64,000 bases of DNA from Geosiphon pyriformis (GCA_016748015.1 JAAOMT010000512.1:1610554-1674553); one strand, 5' to 3'. Shown: positions 24,399 to 38,809, counted from the stretch's first letter. The notes: generated from the letters alone by a model not told the origin. Made by a program: numbers and translations.

Positions 24399-27300
24399 AT
24401 GTCCACAACATCGCAAGAACCGCCTCCACCCATTCCGCCAAGACCCAGCAGTTCCGAGAGCAGTGGGCAGGAAGTCTCTTCGAGTAGTGATATTCATCAA
24501 TTGCTATCGCTAATAGATTCAGAATTAGCTGTTTCATACCCTAACAGTTCACACAGTAACGGCAACCAAGCGCCCTCTCCCCTCCTAAGCTCGAAACAAA
24601 CTGATCCTGCGTCACCCATACTATCTACAACTGAGCCCTATCTCTCTACAAATTCTCCTTATTCTTCTCACTCTCCAGTACCCCAATGGTCCCCAAATCA
24701 ATCATATATAGGATACGATCCTCAAAGCGCCTCTTCAACTGCGCTAACCCAACCTTACAACCCTTCTACACCCGGATATACAGCGTTACCATATCAATAT
24801 CATTCTCAAAATTATTTACCTTATCATTACAATCCACAAAATTGTCAATCAACATATTATCCTAAATATCCCCAAGATTTGACAACGCCTGGTTGGCCTC
24901 CCGGCTCACGAAATAATGCCGCCAACGGAACTTTAAGGCCATTACCACTGCCACCAAATTCAAATTCTTCACATGTGTACAATAATCCATATCCCATATA
25001 TACTAGCCATTCAAACGTAAATCCGCCGCAATTCAATCTACCGCAAAAAATTCAAATGCCAGATTTTAATACTTATGTCGGTCCTCCAACCCTCTCAGAT
25101 GAATCACATAACGCTTTTACTTTTGCTATACACCCATCAGATCAATCAACAACCCATCCATATGAGGCTTATCCAGCTGGTAACACCAAGTGAGTATTAA
25201 TCTCATGAATTACATGAATTATAGTATTTATTCCAAAAATTAAAACATCTCTACCTCGTCAATGAATAGTCTCCCAGCCTCTTTAGATCCTCGTACTCTC
25301 TTACCTACAGGTTTTTCAGATGGATCTACCACATCTTTCATTTCTCCTACGAAAGAGCCAATTAATTATCCTCAAGTTCAATCATCGTCAAGCTCTAAAA
25401 TGCCCCTTCCACACAGCCTGAATGGATTTGTCGACCCTTCTTTGCTCTCAAATATTGCTTTAGCTTTCCAGGCAACCGTAAAACTTGGAACCCATCTCAA
25501 AGGAGCTCTGGAATACCCAGAAAGTTTTACTGGCTCCGATGCCGTGGTATGAGAAAAATCCTATACTGAAATTCAACTCAATTCAAAACATCAACGATAT
25601 TTATCAGCCCTCTGGGGAATTCATGAATTTTTGAAATTTATTCACCTGCCTGTGATCAAAAATAATTTTGAGCTTTCTTCACATATTTCAATACCAGAGC
25701 ACTATTGAGTCACTTCTGCCACCTTTGACCAACCGACGTATTGCTCTACATATGGCTCGGTCCTTGGAAGCACAGCTTTACTTCCACTCGGTTAATTGGT
25801 CCAAAGTTACTGTGGTAAGAGACGATGATGATGAAGTCTACACTTTTCTAAATACCAATCCCGCCTCACAAACAGCGTGGGAGTGCGATGAAGATTTTCC
25901 CACTGGTGTATTTCCCAATATTGCAAAATGCTACAGCCCACGGTGCGGATTCGATCGCAGAGGATGTTATTCCAGGACTTGCATCAATTATGTTCCTTCC
26001 GAGGTACAATTTAAGCATTCTTTGAAATCTTGAGAGAACCTGATTAACTTATCATACAAATAAAATTTGCTTAGGAGGAAAGTCAATCAGAAACTTCTCT
26101 AAAACGGCACTCAAGTGTCCTATCTATAAGCCGGTCCGAAATCTCGGATACCCAGGTGAGTGAGAATGCGCCACGCTACAACATTTTCATCACCTTATTT
26201 AAAAGTAAAAGATTCGCACTTAAAATAATTATTAACACTTTTCCAATATCTTTCAATTTAAGACTTTAGTAGCACAAACACAGGATGGTACCTGGATTGG
26301 CTCAGTACCTAAAGAAGTATCTGACAAGCTAGACAAAGAAGAGAGGAAGCGCCAAGAGATAATTTTTGAAACAATTTACACGGAAGAAGACTATAACAAA
26401 GATTTGGATCTTTTGGAAGAGGTATGACTTGCAATATTAATTTCCAAGAATAATATTTTCACGATCCTTTGCTTGTTTCTTATTGATTTTTACCACCACA
26501 ACTTCTTGATTTTAATCAAACCAGTTATACGTTGAGGGACTCCGAAAAGCTAACCCGCCTATTATCCCACCATCTCGGTTGGAACAATTTATACAAGATG
26601 TGTTTTACAACGTGTTTCAGATTCGCGCGCACAACAGACTAATGCTCGAACTTTTGAGAGAGCGGCAGAAGGAAGGGCCTGTGGTGGAAAAAATCGGAGA
26701 CATATTTTTAGAATCTTCTCTAAATTTTGGAAAAGATTATATTTTGTACAATGGCCATTTTCCTTTGGCTGACAACTTCATCAAATCCGAAAAGATGAGA
26801 AACCCTCAATTCAAAAGTTTTTTGGAGGTATTATTATTACAAACACTAGATTGCATATTCAAGAAGGCTGATCTGAAAAAGAGATTTCTTCTTTTACTGT
26901 ATAAAAATAGGAATGCACAAGAAATCCCAAAGCGCGAAGGCTTGATTTTCGCCACTTCGCCCAACGACCAACAACTAGACTACAAAGATATACCCTTCTC
27001 CTTGAACAGATCATCAAGCATACCTCAGACGAGAATCCTGACAAAGAAATTTTGGAAACCGCAAATCAGACTATTAAAGAATTATGTAGAGAAAGTGATA
27101 CCAAAGTTCACGAGGCGGAGAAACGGCTCCGAATAGTTGAGCTGGATCAAAAATTGCATAAAAAAAATGGTGAACCTTGTGTAAGTAATCCTGAGCTTTT
27201 ATTTGCATCCTTTATTATTTTACTGTGATGTAGACTTGTGAATTGATTTCAAGTTTTATACTAATATTTAATTAACCACACTTTTGAAATTCTTCATGAA

Positions 27301-29547
27301 CTTCTAGTCTGAATTAAGGCTTCTAGATCCCAATCGTTCTTTAATTTTCAAGGGTGAATTAAAAAAAAAGCCTGAATATGGTTTAGAATGGCTTGATCTA
27401 CATGTGTTTTTGTTTGATAATTATTTTGTTATGACGAAACAAAGGAAAGGAAATGACGGGGAGATAAAATATCAAGTTTCAAAGAAGGTATCGAAAAACG
27501 TCTTTCAATTTTTCCATCCTGCTGAAGGAAACGTCCGTAAAATCTTGAAACTCATACAAAGCTGGATTCATTCAGATGATTCCAATGGAATTGTTGAAAG
27601 TAGATAATAGTCCCGAACAACCTCAGAAAAAAACCTTTAATCACATCCCCTTTGATCCTCGTCGAGGAAGAAGTAATATACATTCACAACCCGAAATACC
27701 TCCTCCCCTTGTAACAGATCTGGATACTCCTGAGAATCTGCTACATCAAAAATCCTTATTTCCTTTTACTGTTATTCATCTCGGCAAAAATGGGGGAAGC
27801 TTTCAATTATTTGCAGATTCCGCCAATACACGTAAATTATGGAAAGACAAGATTATTGAGGCCCAAACTAAATTTCAACTGAGTAAATCGCATCAGCAAG
27901 TATTCGAGCTTTTTACTCTGAATGATTCTACGTTCGGTTCCAGCCCGGTTGGAAATCCTGCTAACCCTACGGGAGCATTGTCACCACCATCAGCATGGAA
28001 GGGGAAGGTCAATTGCTCTGTACCATTTGGTAAAGTTATGTTTACAAATAATTCTCGACTACATACAATCGGCTAGTTAGCTTATTTTTTGCAAATACAT
28101 TTTCAGTTACACCTGAAAAGCGAAATATGGTGGCAATTGGTACGGACGAAGGTATTTGGATGGGATTTGGAGGAGAAACCAAGAGCTTCCGTAATGTTTT
28201 GCGCATTAACAATGTTATGCAAATGGCCGTCTTAGAAGAATATGCAATATTCGTTGTTCTAGCAGGTCTGTAGCAATATGGTATTTGGGATATAAACTTT
28301 TTATTTCGTTATTTTCATATCAGTTTGACTTCAAATTTTTGTTATAATTTCAATGACACCTTATGAAAATTTTGATAGATAAAATGCTTCTGGCTTACTC
28401 CCTCGAGGTAATAATACCTTCATCGACCAGTCCACAAGTTGTTGGAAGTCACTCCTCGCGGCAGCCTCTGCGTTTGAACGCCAACACTAACGTACAGTAT
28501 TTTAACGTTGGTACTATTAAAGATCGAACATTTCTTGTTTACATGAAGAAGAGGGGTTTGGACAGTACTTTCAAAGTTCTGGAACCAGTGGTGGTTGTCA
28601 ACAACCATGAAAGAAGTCGTGGATTCAACTTGGCTTTAGGATCTCGCCGACTTGGCTTAGGAAAGCAAGAGTGGTTCAAAGAATATAAAGTTAGCCCTTT
28701 TTCTTTACTTTTGCGTCCTCATTTTTTCTTCTATAGGACCATCTCATTAATTTGGTTTTTTTTTAAAAGCAATTTTACATACCATCAGAGTCTTACTCTA
28801 TCAATTTCCTGCGTTCAAAATTATGTGTTGTATGCACACGAGGATTTGAAATCGTTAATTTGGATACACTTCAACCTGTTACAATACCAGATTTTAACAG
28901 CCCTCAATTTGTGCATGTGGCACGAAGATGCGAAAATTCAAAACCTTTAGGAATGTTCCGTTTGGCCGACAATGAATTTTTATTATGCTACGATGGTAAG
29001 CTTTTACTATACAAACCTCATTATCAATATTCTCGAATAATTGCAATGACATTTACTTATTTGCATATGGTGCAGAAATGTTTTTTTATGTGGATAACTA
29101 CGGAGAATTATCCCGTCAAAAGCTCATTGATTGGGAAGGAAAACCTACAGCTGTTGGTTCGTCATGCTTCCTTCAGCTAACCATACCATGCTTTTTTAAG
29201 AGCCTTTTCAAAAATATTGATCTTTTCCTTTTAAAAATATTGTTTTAGCGATGCACTCTCCCTATGTAATTGGGTTTGACCCGCAATTCATCGAGATACG
29301 AAATGTTCAAACGGTAAGCAAAATATGAAGATTTTTTGATATCAACCAATACTAATGAAAAATATTTTTATAGGGAGAATTAGTTCAAATTATACCGGGT
29401 ACTAACATGCAATGCCTAAATGACAACGGTTCTGGAAGACACGCGATTCATGGCGTCATGCAACATCCATTTACTGATACCTCTTACATATTTCAACTTG
29501 TATTTGCGGAAATGAGGAGAACCACTAGTATAAGGGGGGGAGGATAA
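24399..29547 (+). CDS. Rho guanine nucleotide exchange factor, Rom2/Rgf type
   Basis: Fifteen exons: 24399-25189, 25270-25546, 25698-26003, 26075-26155, 26263-26421, 26525-26827, 26911-27180, 27308-27487, 27576-28029, 28107-28265, 28379-28689, 28770-28995, 29076-29156, 29249-29313 and 29374-29547, giving 1278 residues. Fungal Rom/Rgf proteins load GTP onto Rho1, the switch for glucan synthase and the cell-wall integrity pathway. A long Pro/Ser/Tyr-rich disordered N-terminus (to ~355) is followed by a DEP-like segment (LTNRRIALHMARSLEAQLYF), a DH domain (about 505-700; EIIFETIYTEEDYNKDL, KARRLDFRHFAQRPTTRLQR), a PH domain (FKGELKKKPEYGLEWLDLHV) and a C-terminal CNH/citron domain (about 925 onward; NMVAIGTDEGIWMGF). 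An in-frame ATG at 24336 could add 21 residues; I chose 24399. Exons 6-7 needed the acceptor at 26910, because reading straight on loses the DH domain. Firm. Confidence 0.92.
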
Positions 29548-30469
29548 GGTTAAGTAATTTCAGGATACTAAAAGCCACCTAGTTTAGGCAGGTTTCCGTT
29601 AGCCATGCATTTCGAGATATAGTAAAGCAACATTATTACAGATGGTCGTGGAGTTCATAGAACTTACCAAATATTTTTGTATTACAATTCAAGATCACAT
29701 CCAACTCTTAGCTCGATATTTCTTAGTCTGCTGTTTTTATGTATATTAGTATTATAATTTGCTAATGAATAAAAGCTCATTTTAGGGTTGGTATCAAACC
29801 TCTTAGTAAAAAGTATATATATTGATTTATTTTATTTTAAAAAATCGGTTAGATTTTAGGAAGCAATATATATTTCGTATATGTGAAAAATTATAATTTA
29901 TATTAAATGCAATTTTGATATTTTAATATTCTTAAGTAGCCTATTTTTTTATTTATAAAATTATTCTCAAAATATATTTAATTAACATGATTATTATAAA
30001 TATTTATTAAAGTAAAAATCTATTTATTATATATATTATTTAAATAAATTATATATTTTTAAAAAAAAGATTAATTTAGCAAAGAAATATTTACATAATT
30101 ATTAAATAAAATTAAAATTATTAAACTAAATTAAAAATAATTAAACTAAATTTATTAATAAAAATTATTTTTTTAACTTGAATAATAAAAATTAAAAATT
30201 TTTGATTACTTTGGTCAATAATTCTTAACAAAAATATCGAGAAAGTCGTCTGGCAAAAAAATATCCAAGTCTCGAATTGCGAAGATGTTATATTATGCCT
30301 TAAGATTTTAGAGAATTATTGGGAATTTTGTGCCTTATTAGACACAAAAACAAAACCTTGAAAGTGTTTAAATTTTTACAGCGTGAATTACTTCTTGATA
30401 TGATTGTAATTACATTGATTGTAAAAATGAGTCTAAAAATTATGTTTTTTTTTTTAAGTTTTGTATTAC
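29548..30469. other. Convergent intergenic region, AT-rich
   Basis: This lies between the Rho GEF stop (+) and the glycolipid transfer protein stop (-). From about 29810 to 30190 it is nearly all A/T. No gene seen. The frame at 30319-30519 overlaps the 3' end of the GLTP gene on the other strand and is not credible. Confidence 0.6.
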
Positions 30470-31544
30470 TTAAAAGCCTTTATCATGCCCTCCCGCCGTG
30501 TAAAACAAATTTAATTTAGCAACAATTTTATCTAAGGCACCCAACCAACTGGACAATTTGTTTGAAACCAATTCCTGATCATCTCCCAATTTTTTATAAA
30601 AATCGGCACGATATGGACAAGCTTTCATGGCGACCTAAATTGAATGAATATATTTTTCCCTATTTTACTAAAAATAGGGAATTGAAAGAAGACAAAGGTA
30701 TTAACTGATACTTACGTTAAAAACAGGACGGAGTAGAATACCATGATGCTTTTTTAATGTCTCCCCATAGGCCTTAGTGAAAGACTCTGAAAGCTCTTCA
30801 TTCGGATTCTTGAGTGAGCGATCAAGTCCTGCAGCAGTAAATTCTAGACCTCTAAGAGAGTTTAATATTTGTAAAGGTTTATGATATTTTTAGCAGGTGT
30901 ATGAAAAATTTTCAAGATTACCTCTTTAACCATAACAAGCCTTCCGTCGCAACACGCTTTTTCTCAGACTTTTCGTTCTCGATCAAATGTTCAAGAGTGA
31001 AATTAGCCTTTGAATCGGTGTTATAACGAGTTTGGATTTTCTAATTATCGAATGATGGAAAGTGTAAATCTTGTTATATAGAAACGAAGAGGCAATCAGA
31101 TGCAGATGAGAAAACTTACCTTTATATTTCCGTTCATGTCACTTTGAACGAAGCCAAATGCAGTAGAGCCCAATAGGTCTAAAAAATATTCACAGCCAAG
31201 AATCTGATAAGAATAGGAAATATTCTGCTGTAATCTTTTGGTTGGAAATTATTGTCTTTTAAGCAATCTAATCACGATAGTAAGTAGCATCGTAAAAATG
31301 TTATTATACTCTGGCATTGAATAAGTTGAGAAGAGAAATGTGACAAACTAAAAATAAACTTTATCAAATGAAATTGTACATTTTAAAACAAGGGAAACCC
31401 CATTGACCCGTTAAAAGAAAATTTACCGAAAAGGCGTATAAGACCCTCGGTAGCCTCAACAAAAGGTACAGTTGCAATTCCGTTTTCAGGATCGATAGGA
31501 ACATCTTCATACGATCTTTTAATGGAGTCAAAATAAGTAGACAT
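30470..31544 (-). CDS. Glycolipid transfer protein (GLTP)
   Basis: Five exons: 31544-31427, 31178-31120, 31040-30922, 30851-30716 and 30634-30470, giving 198 residues, close to the ~205 typical of GLTP. These small, all-helical cytosolic proteins shuttle glycosphingolipids such as glucosylceramide between membranes. The sugar-headgroup site is intact: the D-x3-N-x2-K block reads SDMNGNIKKI, the Trp platform is in GLLWLKRGLEF, and the later His is in KKHHGILLRPVF. ACPYRADFYKKLG is the conserved late helix. Both N-terminal SIKRSYEDVPID and C-terminal regions look complete. It is convergent with the Rho GEF. Firm. Confidence 0.93.
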
Positions 31545-31704
31545 TTTTCCAACGAGAAAAATTTATATATATAAAAGAAGGGAGTAAAAGTAACGAAAGA
31601 TAATTGATGGTGTATTAATGTTCCAAGTAAGGTTAATCTGTATGTAAATTGTCAAAAAATTTATTTATAATTAACAATTTAAAATTTTAATACGATAATA
31701 ATTG

Positions 31705-31750
<46 letters not shown>

Positions 31751-33582
31751 TTTTATTTTTATTATTAAATTAAAAAATCAATAAATCAGTAAATAATTAT
31801 AAATTATCATTAAATTCATTTTGTTAATATCCAATTTTTAAAATCAATAAATATTTTTTTTGTATATTTCTTTTTTATAATTTTTTATAATTATATATTG
31901 TGTATTTTTATATATTAATTAAAGTGAAATCATTATGGCACCTCAATAGGTTGTCACGTGGGTGCTATTCCGGATTTCCATATAAACACAATTAGTTACA
32001 ACCGATGTGATGCTTATTTATCACACTCAGACCCTTCGAAGTTCTATAAAACAAATGGCTTAAAATCTAATTTATCGATTTCAAATTATTTATATTTGTT
32101 TAATGTCCCACAGAGTTATCGTTCTTTTGATCAAAGATACTCTGGATCCTAAACTTTCAAAATATTGTTTTTTCAATATCTCTTAAAAGTATATATAATA
32201 GTAAAGAGATTTATCCCAAAGACTTTTCCAGCATTTTTGGTCTTTTTTTTTTCAATAAACTAAAAAATTTCCCACTCTGATATAATTTAAATATAAATAT
32301 AAATATAAACCCTCCCTTCCCCACTTTTTTATCTTTTGATTCATTTCAGTTTTTATAAAAATTTTTTTATTTTTAAAAAAATCTATAGTTACCAAACTTT
32401 CCAACGCTTATTATTATTATTATTATTATTATTCGCCTATTTTTATCAATGAAACGATATGGCCATGATAGGCAGATTCAAAGACAATCATCGGGATTAA
32501 AAAAAAATATATATATATTATAAATATGAGATAAAATTTTTAAGAACCAGCATTCTTCCCTTTTAAAAATTTTTATATTCTCTTCGTCTCTTTACTCTTT
32601 GTTACTACATCTTTTTTCTTCAGATACACAAATTATCTGATGAGTTATCCTCGTATCTTTCTTATTTACTCTTCTATGTGTGTGTCACGGTGTTACCAAA
32701 ATAACGAGAGAGAAACTTTACAAAATAAAAATAAAAATAAAAATAAAAAGGTAATCGTATATTAATATTTTATGTCTAATTGAAATAGAACTAATTAAAA
32801 TTATAAAAAAAGAATCTTCCTCTCATCATTCTAATCATTCATCATTTCAAACCTTTTAGAAATATCACGACTTAACTACCCGTGATTTCTCTTAATGATA
32901 AATTTGGAGCCCGCTTCAACAACGATTAGTCAAAAATGCCTTTGGTTTTTCAGGAAACTCTTGGTGACGTAAAAAAAATCTCGTTACCGAATTGGTCAGT
33001 GTGCGATTTTCAAATTGATAATGCCAGAGAAAAAATTTACTCTATATATCTAAGCTCCCAACACTATTACTCGGCTGCCTTTTCAGATATTTGGTTATTA
33101 TCCAACACATTCTTATTACGCTAGCATAACTCACCCACTCACTCACCAACCCACCTACCCACCCTTGACCCTGGCTATTCCTACTTAAATTTCTTGTGTT
33201 CTATAAAAAAAAGCCTGTTGGCCTTTTCTTTTTTTCCTTTTTCTATCTCCCACCCTTTTTTCTTCCTTTCTTTTCATTCCTAGCTGGAAAAGTTTTTTAA
33301 CTCAAAGGGAAGTGAAGTCGAGTAAAGCTTCTTCTCCAATTGGAATGTAAGTAGGAAGATCAACTATCTATTGTTATTTTCACTGTTACATCACCACCTT
33401 TTCCTTTTTGTCTCTGCTTCACTCACTATCCCCCACGCTGCTTAAACTTATAAACTTCACTCAATTCTCTCTCACACGTCGTTGCGCGTTTTCTTTTACT
33501 GGGCTTCCCAACCAACCAACCACAACATCTCCGTAGGCCGAGCAAAAACAAAACACTCACAAAACTAAGAGCAAAAGACAAA
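31545..33582. promoter_or_regulatory. Long divergent intergenic region upstream of the PHD gene
   Basis: About 2 kb without a supported gene separates the GLTP (-) and PHD-finger (+) starts. It has an ATT repeat (31707-31750), a TTA repeat (32407-32432) and an AAAAAT repeat (about 32721-32748). From about 33120 to 33560 it is strongly pyrimidine-rich, as in a long fungal 5' leader; a 5' UTR intron is possible. Frames at 31958-32152 and 32936-33124 show no family resemblance. Confidence 0.55.
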
Positions 33583-35295
33583 ATGGAAGAAGTTGTTCGT
33601 TGTGTTTGCGGCCAAACCAGTAAATATGCTGTTTATTTTATCTATCAACAAATCTCTCGTTTTAACACCTTCAACTAAATACTTACGTTACATAATTATT
33701 CCAACAACTTCTCCCTCACTTTGAAAATTTCCAGAGAACGACGATTTACCTATGGTTGCTTGCGACCAATGTTTCGTTTGGCAACACATGGAGTGCACTG
33801 ATTACAAAGACGGACCAAACGAATACCTTTGTGAAGAATGCGCACCTTCACAACACCCTTATAAACAACTTGGTTTTAAAACGTAAGAAAAACTTCGTTA
33901 CTCAAATTTTCGTGGTTACCTAGGAAAGAAATTACTTTCATATAGCGCATTTCTCAAAACTTACTCCCTATATTATTGACCTCTCCTGCACCTCTTCGCT
34001 TATTCTTTATAGTCACCTGGAATATTTAAGAGGGAAAAGTCAGCCCATGCAAGTACACAGACCGGAGCAAGAGCCAGCTGTCAATGGGAGACGTCGCTCC
34101 AGTGTTCGGTCCCATTCTTACATATATTCTGACAACGCTTATGAACCCCCACTGACACGTCCTTCAAATAACGTGAGAAAGAATAACAACTCCAGGCATA
34201 TCGAGCCGAATAGTTATCCGGTTAAAACTTCAAAACGAAGAGCTTCGGTTAGCTCTTACAGTGAAATAGACGATGGTCACAGAGGGAATAGCAGTCACTC
34301 GTCTTCTTCAAAAACCTATCGAAAACCTAACTCAAAAAAACGTCAAAGGCAATCAAAAAATGCCAGTAGCTCTGATATAGAAGCTATGTCAGAGGCTGAA
34401 GAGTATTATGAAATTAGCGACGTTCAGTCAGAAAACAAACCTTCTCCAGCTCCCACAGAAATTCTTCCCCACGGAAATGAAGTCAAACATGAAGACCGGG
34501 ATAAAGGTATATCTTTTTTCTATCAATGTTTACTCGTACATTTTTGGTGCCAAATTTAGCATAATTTGTTAAAGATTGAGTTTGATGAAAAAGCTGAAAC
34601 GAAATGTTTGATAAGGACAAGATTATTGTCAAAAATACTTGCATATACGGTGGGTGAAAAGCTGCAAAGCAACCATTTATATGGCTTTTTAAGTCCAATA
34701 TTCTCTTATCCATATATTGAGGGTTGGAATTTACATGGGTTTTTTTTGAATATCTCCTACTAAAAATTGATTTACTTATCAAATTATGAATTTTTTTTCA
34801 CTATTCCTTCACTGCTTAATAGAAACTAGAAGAACAAAATCAAAAAAAGGCAATTCCAGATTATCGGCGTTCGCCCCAGAAAACCTGACTATTGAGCAAA
34901 TGTTGGAAAGAGTTCGACGTATGGCGCAATATGTTACCCGATTCGAAATTGAACATGCCAAAAAAAATTGCTCAGGCTATGATGACGAAGACAACCAAAT
35001 TTCAAGTATAAAGCTTACGTCAACAAAGTCTGGTAGCACAGGTCCTTTAATCACCTTCGTTTTTACTCCATCCCCGAGTGAACATGGAATGACACCAGAA
35101 TCATTTTTAGTTTCCTCGCCGATTGAAAGCAACGGAATGAATAGTCCACCACTCACCGATTCCTCGGATAAGGAGTCAACATCCTTGATAGATCAATGTG
35201 AAGATCTAATGCGGCAAATCACTCGCTTCGAACAAACTTATGGGGATAGTTCGCCCGAAGTTGAACCTTTCAAAAAAAATTTAAAAGTAATATGA
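33583..35295 (+). CDS. PHD-finger protein, Cti6-like
   Basis: Four exons: 33583-33619, 33735-33882, 34013-34506 and 34823-35295, giving 383 residues with a TGA stop. The PHD finger starts at residue 5 and is complete: CVCGQT, then PMVACDQCFVWQHMECTDY and YLCEECAP supply the C4-H-C3 zinc ligands. The pattern with an early aromatic and Trp (FVWQH) is that of fingers reading methylated histone H3 Lys4. The rest is a Ser/Arg/Lys-rich, mostly disordered region with basic clusters (SKRRAS, SKKRQRQSK) that can act as nuclear localisation signals. A helical segment, LTIEQMLERVRRMAQYVTRF, follows. The plan of N-terminal PHD plus basic tail recalls yeast Cti6, a subunit of the Rpd3L deacetylase complex, but length and tail do not settle orthology. 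The PHD call is firm; the complex is inference. Confidence 0.88.
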
Positions 35296-36213
35296 TATTG
35301 AGCAGTAATTTGGGCCCTTGGCCTATTCAATATATACTCATCACTACTTCTGCCTTTCAGTATTTTCCCTTTTCCTGTTCAAGGTCCCGCATCTTCCCCC
35401 CTCCCCCAACCTCTCATTTCGGCATTTTTTAATATAATGTCTCGCATGACTGTATTCTCAATCCTTTCTCTTCTTTTTTTATGTTTTCGTAATCATCAAT
35501 TTCTACATAATCACCCTTTTTTTCTATTTCGGCCACCAGCTGTCTTAGTGAAAGATTCTCAGAATAGTGAGCCTTTATATTTGTAAATACGTATTCATTT
35601 CACCTTCTCCCTTGCTTCTGTCACCTACCCTTTATTCTGTGTGCTTGTAGACTTGGATTTGCACAATAGAAATAAAAAGCAAAACTGGACTACTATACAT
35701 AATATGAAAATTTACCTAGTCAATACGCTTATTTTTGAAAATTTTCAGATTAAAAATTAATTTCGACCACTTAACCTTGATTGGAAATTTAATATTAGTG
35801 GTAAACGCGCGTGAGATCCCACCTTTGAAAATCACTGCATAACGTGGCAAACGTTTACCCAAGATCGAACTCAAATAAAGTCTGATCATCATAATAAAAA
35901 AAAAGATGATCATGCTTAGGAAAGTTAAACCTAATTAAATCAGACATTGTGGCTTGAATTTAATCTGTGATACTGACTGTTTGAAATCAAGATTATATCG
36001 ATCATTATGTCACCATCTTGAAATCTCGATGCTCAAATATCTAATAAATATATAACATGCTTTTTTATCTGGAGGCAGTTTAAAACTTGTGCTTTGTTTT
36101 ACATTGCTTTTTGGATTCGGGACATTTTGTTGTTAGAACCTTAAAGATAAACCTTCAACGTATCCACAAAAGCCGACATACCTATTTGTGATTTTTCAAG
36201 TGTTTTGCATTAT
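35296..36213. other. Convergent intergenic region; no gene seen
   Basis: 918 bases between the stops of the PHD gene (+) and the lipase gene (-). The first ~400 bases are pyrimidine-rich and probably 3' UTR. The frame at 35716-35913 is not protein-like. Confidence 0.6.
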
Positions 36214-38809
36214 TCAAATAACATTTGCAACTAATCTAATCAATCCAGGCAATGGGTTTTCATATCCCTCATTCGGTGTAATTAATTCGTCAGGTTCTTC
36301 CTCTGAAGAGAATCCAGACGCAATTGAGGATAATTCAGATAAAGAAGCGTCTTTTGAAGATTCATCCATTCGAATATCATTGTCCAAATGAGTATTGTCC
36401 GAGATTTCAAATTTTCCAAGAGTTTCTATAGATGAAGATAAGCCTGATTCTTCTTGATCACTTAACTGTCCCATATCACTTCCACTAAAGTTTGTCTGAG
36501 AACTTACAGCTGTATTACTGGAACTATTTTCGCCCTCACAATTAACCTCAGCTTGAGTTTCGTTGCGTTTACTTCGTTTATGTGATTTATGCTTTACATT
36601 TTCTCTACCTTTTTGAATTGCACGCTCAATTCGTAATCGATTCGAAATCATATGAAGCTTAGGCCAGGTGACGCGAAGGCCTGTAGTAATCATTCGGCTT
36701 AAACGTTCAGGGTCAGGGTCCGTGAGAAGGTAAAACCAGTCTGAAATGGTCGATTTTGGCCATACTGTCACACTTCCGTCAAATCTTTGTAGCCAAATAG
36801 AACTCCAATCCTGATCGGCAAGTTTGGGCAAAAGTTCTAAATCTCTCATGACCTTTAGCCACTTACTAAGATCTAGCTTTAAGTATTGCTCAATGCTGGC
36901 CGCAATGAAGCCACCACGCCATCCTCGTCCATGACGATGACTCACAGGTCGACCAACAGTCCCACGTGGGGCATAGAAAAACAAATGTATATGAGGATTG
37001 ACTTGAGAAACGATTGTAAATTTTACGTTGAAATGCATATTTAGAGCTTGAACAGGAATATCAGTACGTAGAGACCCATCTTTCCACTTGTGTCCATAAT
37101 TGTAAGGAATAACTGTACCATCCTTTGTTTTTTGCATTAACACGACCTAAAAACATAATAAAAATATTCGAAATTATACCATACAACTGTGTCAACTCTG
37201 AAATTTTTTAAAAATGCTTACTGGATTAAGTATCCCAGGGACAGCTGCAGAGGCAATTACTACGATGTAGATGATCGATTAATACCTTTTTTTATGCCGT
37301 AAAAACTTGAATAATTCAAAGATATTCAAATTACCAGCAGACCATATAACACAATCCGGTGCAGTCACATAGTTTAAGGATTTGGGAGGGGAGTGCGGAT
37401 CATGTGGAATTACCGAAATATTCAAGATTCTTCCGGTACGCTCATATGCCTCCCGAAAAGTCAAACTCCCTTTGGTTAACCATTGAACCTTTCGAGCCCA
37501 ATCGCAAGCATCAAATCGAGCTCCAGTTAACAGAAATCTTTTGAACCATACTGGGGTCGAGTCTGAGCAAGCAGTAAGACGACAATGTAATTCGGGTCGC
37601 AAAACTTGATCTATCTCTTCATCTGTCCTCACACATATCATTGCAGCGATTAATCCACCCGCACTGGTACCGGTGATTACTGATGGTAAAAGATTTGCAT
37701 CAAATAGAGCTCTCACAACGCCAAGATGGTAATATCCAAAACTTGCACCACCACTGAGGCAAAGTGCTGTACGGCCATAATTTTTGTAAGCGTGGTTAAA
37801 GAGATGTCTTTTTTCATTATAGGATAAGGTTTTGCTCAAACGTACAGACTCGAGTGACAGGGTTACTAAAAATCCAATAAAACCATTCACTTAAGAAATT
37901 TAGTGTCTATGAAATGGGAGAATTTCCAATACTAACCTTCATCAATATACGTTTCCACAACTTTTTTAGTTCCATAATAAGTGTGTGAATATAAACGAAC
38001 ATTCTCGACGCCTCCAAAATTACTTTTAATGCAATGCAGAAGAACGCTTTTCAAACGTTGGGAATTTTCATTAAGACCTTGCCGCAAATTCTGAATGTCG
38101 AAATTGACTTTCCGTAAAAGATTGAAATCGTAGAATCCAAATGGTATCTCATACTTCCATTCATCATATCCTAGATGGGAATCAAGTTGCTTCGCAGCTT
38201 CGATCCATTCTTCGTAAGTAGTAGAGCGACGAAGCATTTCTCTTAGTTTTCGTTTTTCTCCTCGCCTTTCAATGAAATAAATTCAAAAATGTTGGATTCT
38301 TTTTCGAAAGAGAAAAGAGGATAATTTAAGTTTTGATCTAAAATCTTACCATTGAATAAAATATTCCCAAAGATTGACGATTTGTCTTACAGCGACATAT
38401 AGAAGCATCTCTAAGGATATAATCGAAAATATCAAGAGCTATAAAATTCAAAATGTGGAACAAAATTTAACCTTTTCGCATTGTTTTTAAATCAAAAGTA
38501 ATCCTTCAAAAATAAATTGACATGAAACTTTACAATGAAGGGAAAGCGTAGAACGTGATAGGTGAATCCATCAAATCCTCTAGGGACCTTCTGCTTATTT
38601 TTAATCTTTTGTTTAATTGGCATGAAATCGGTCATTGCAGAAATATGTTCTGTTGAGTCATCGTTAGGATCTTCGGCGAGTGCCTTTGCAAATGCAGCAA
38701 CGTGGTTTTCATTCACGTAATCAGCCGTGAACTCATTTGGAACTTGCAATTCATGAACTTTCGAGTGTTTTTTGTTTTTTGCAATCAAATTTTTCTTGTA
38801 CACAACCAT
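36214..38809 (-). CDS. Patatin-type triacylglycerol lipase (Tgl3/4/5 family)
   Basis: Six exons: 38809-38534, 38438-38350, 38265-37937, 37865-37335, 37259-37222 and 37146-36214, giving 731 residues with a TGA stop. These lipid-droplet enzymes hydrolyse stored triacylglycerol, and some also act as lysophospholipid acyltransferases. An N-terminal DUF3336-like region (about 90-230; REMLRRSTTYEEWIEAAKQLD) precedes the patatin domain. Oxyanion loop (SGGASFGYYHLG), nucleophile elbow (GTSAG, Ser near residue 300) and catalytic Asp (KDGSLRTDIP, near 443) are all present. The last ~180 residues are a basic patch followed by an acidic, Ser-rich tail. Exon 5 is only 38 bases (IASAAVPGILNP) and is part of the conserved core, so it is not optional. 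Family is firm; the member (Tgl3, 4 or 5) is not resolved. Confidence 0.92.
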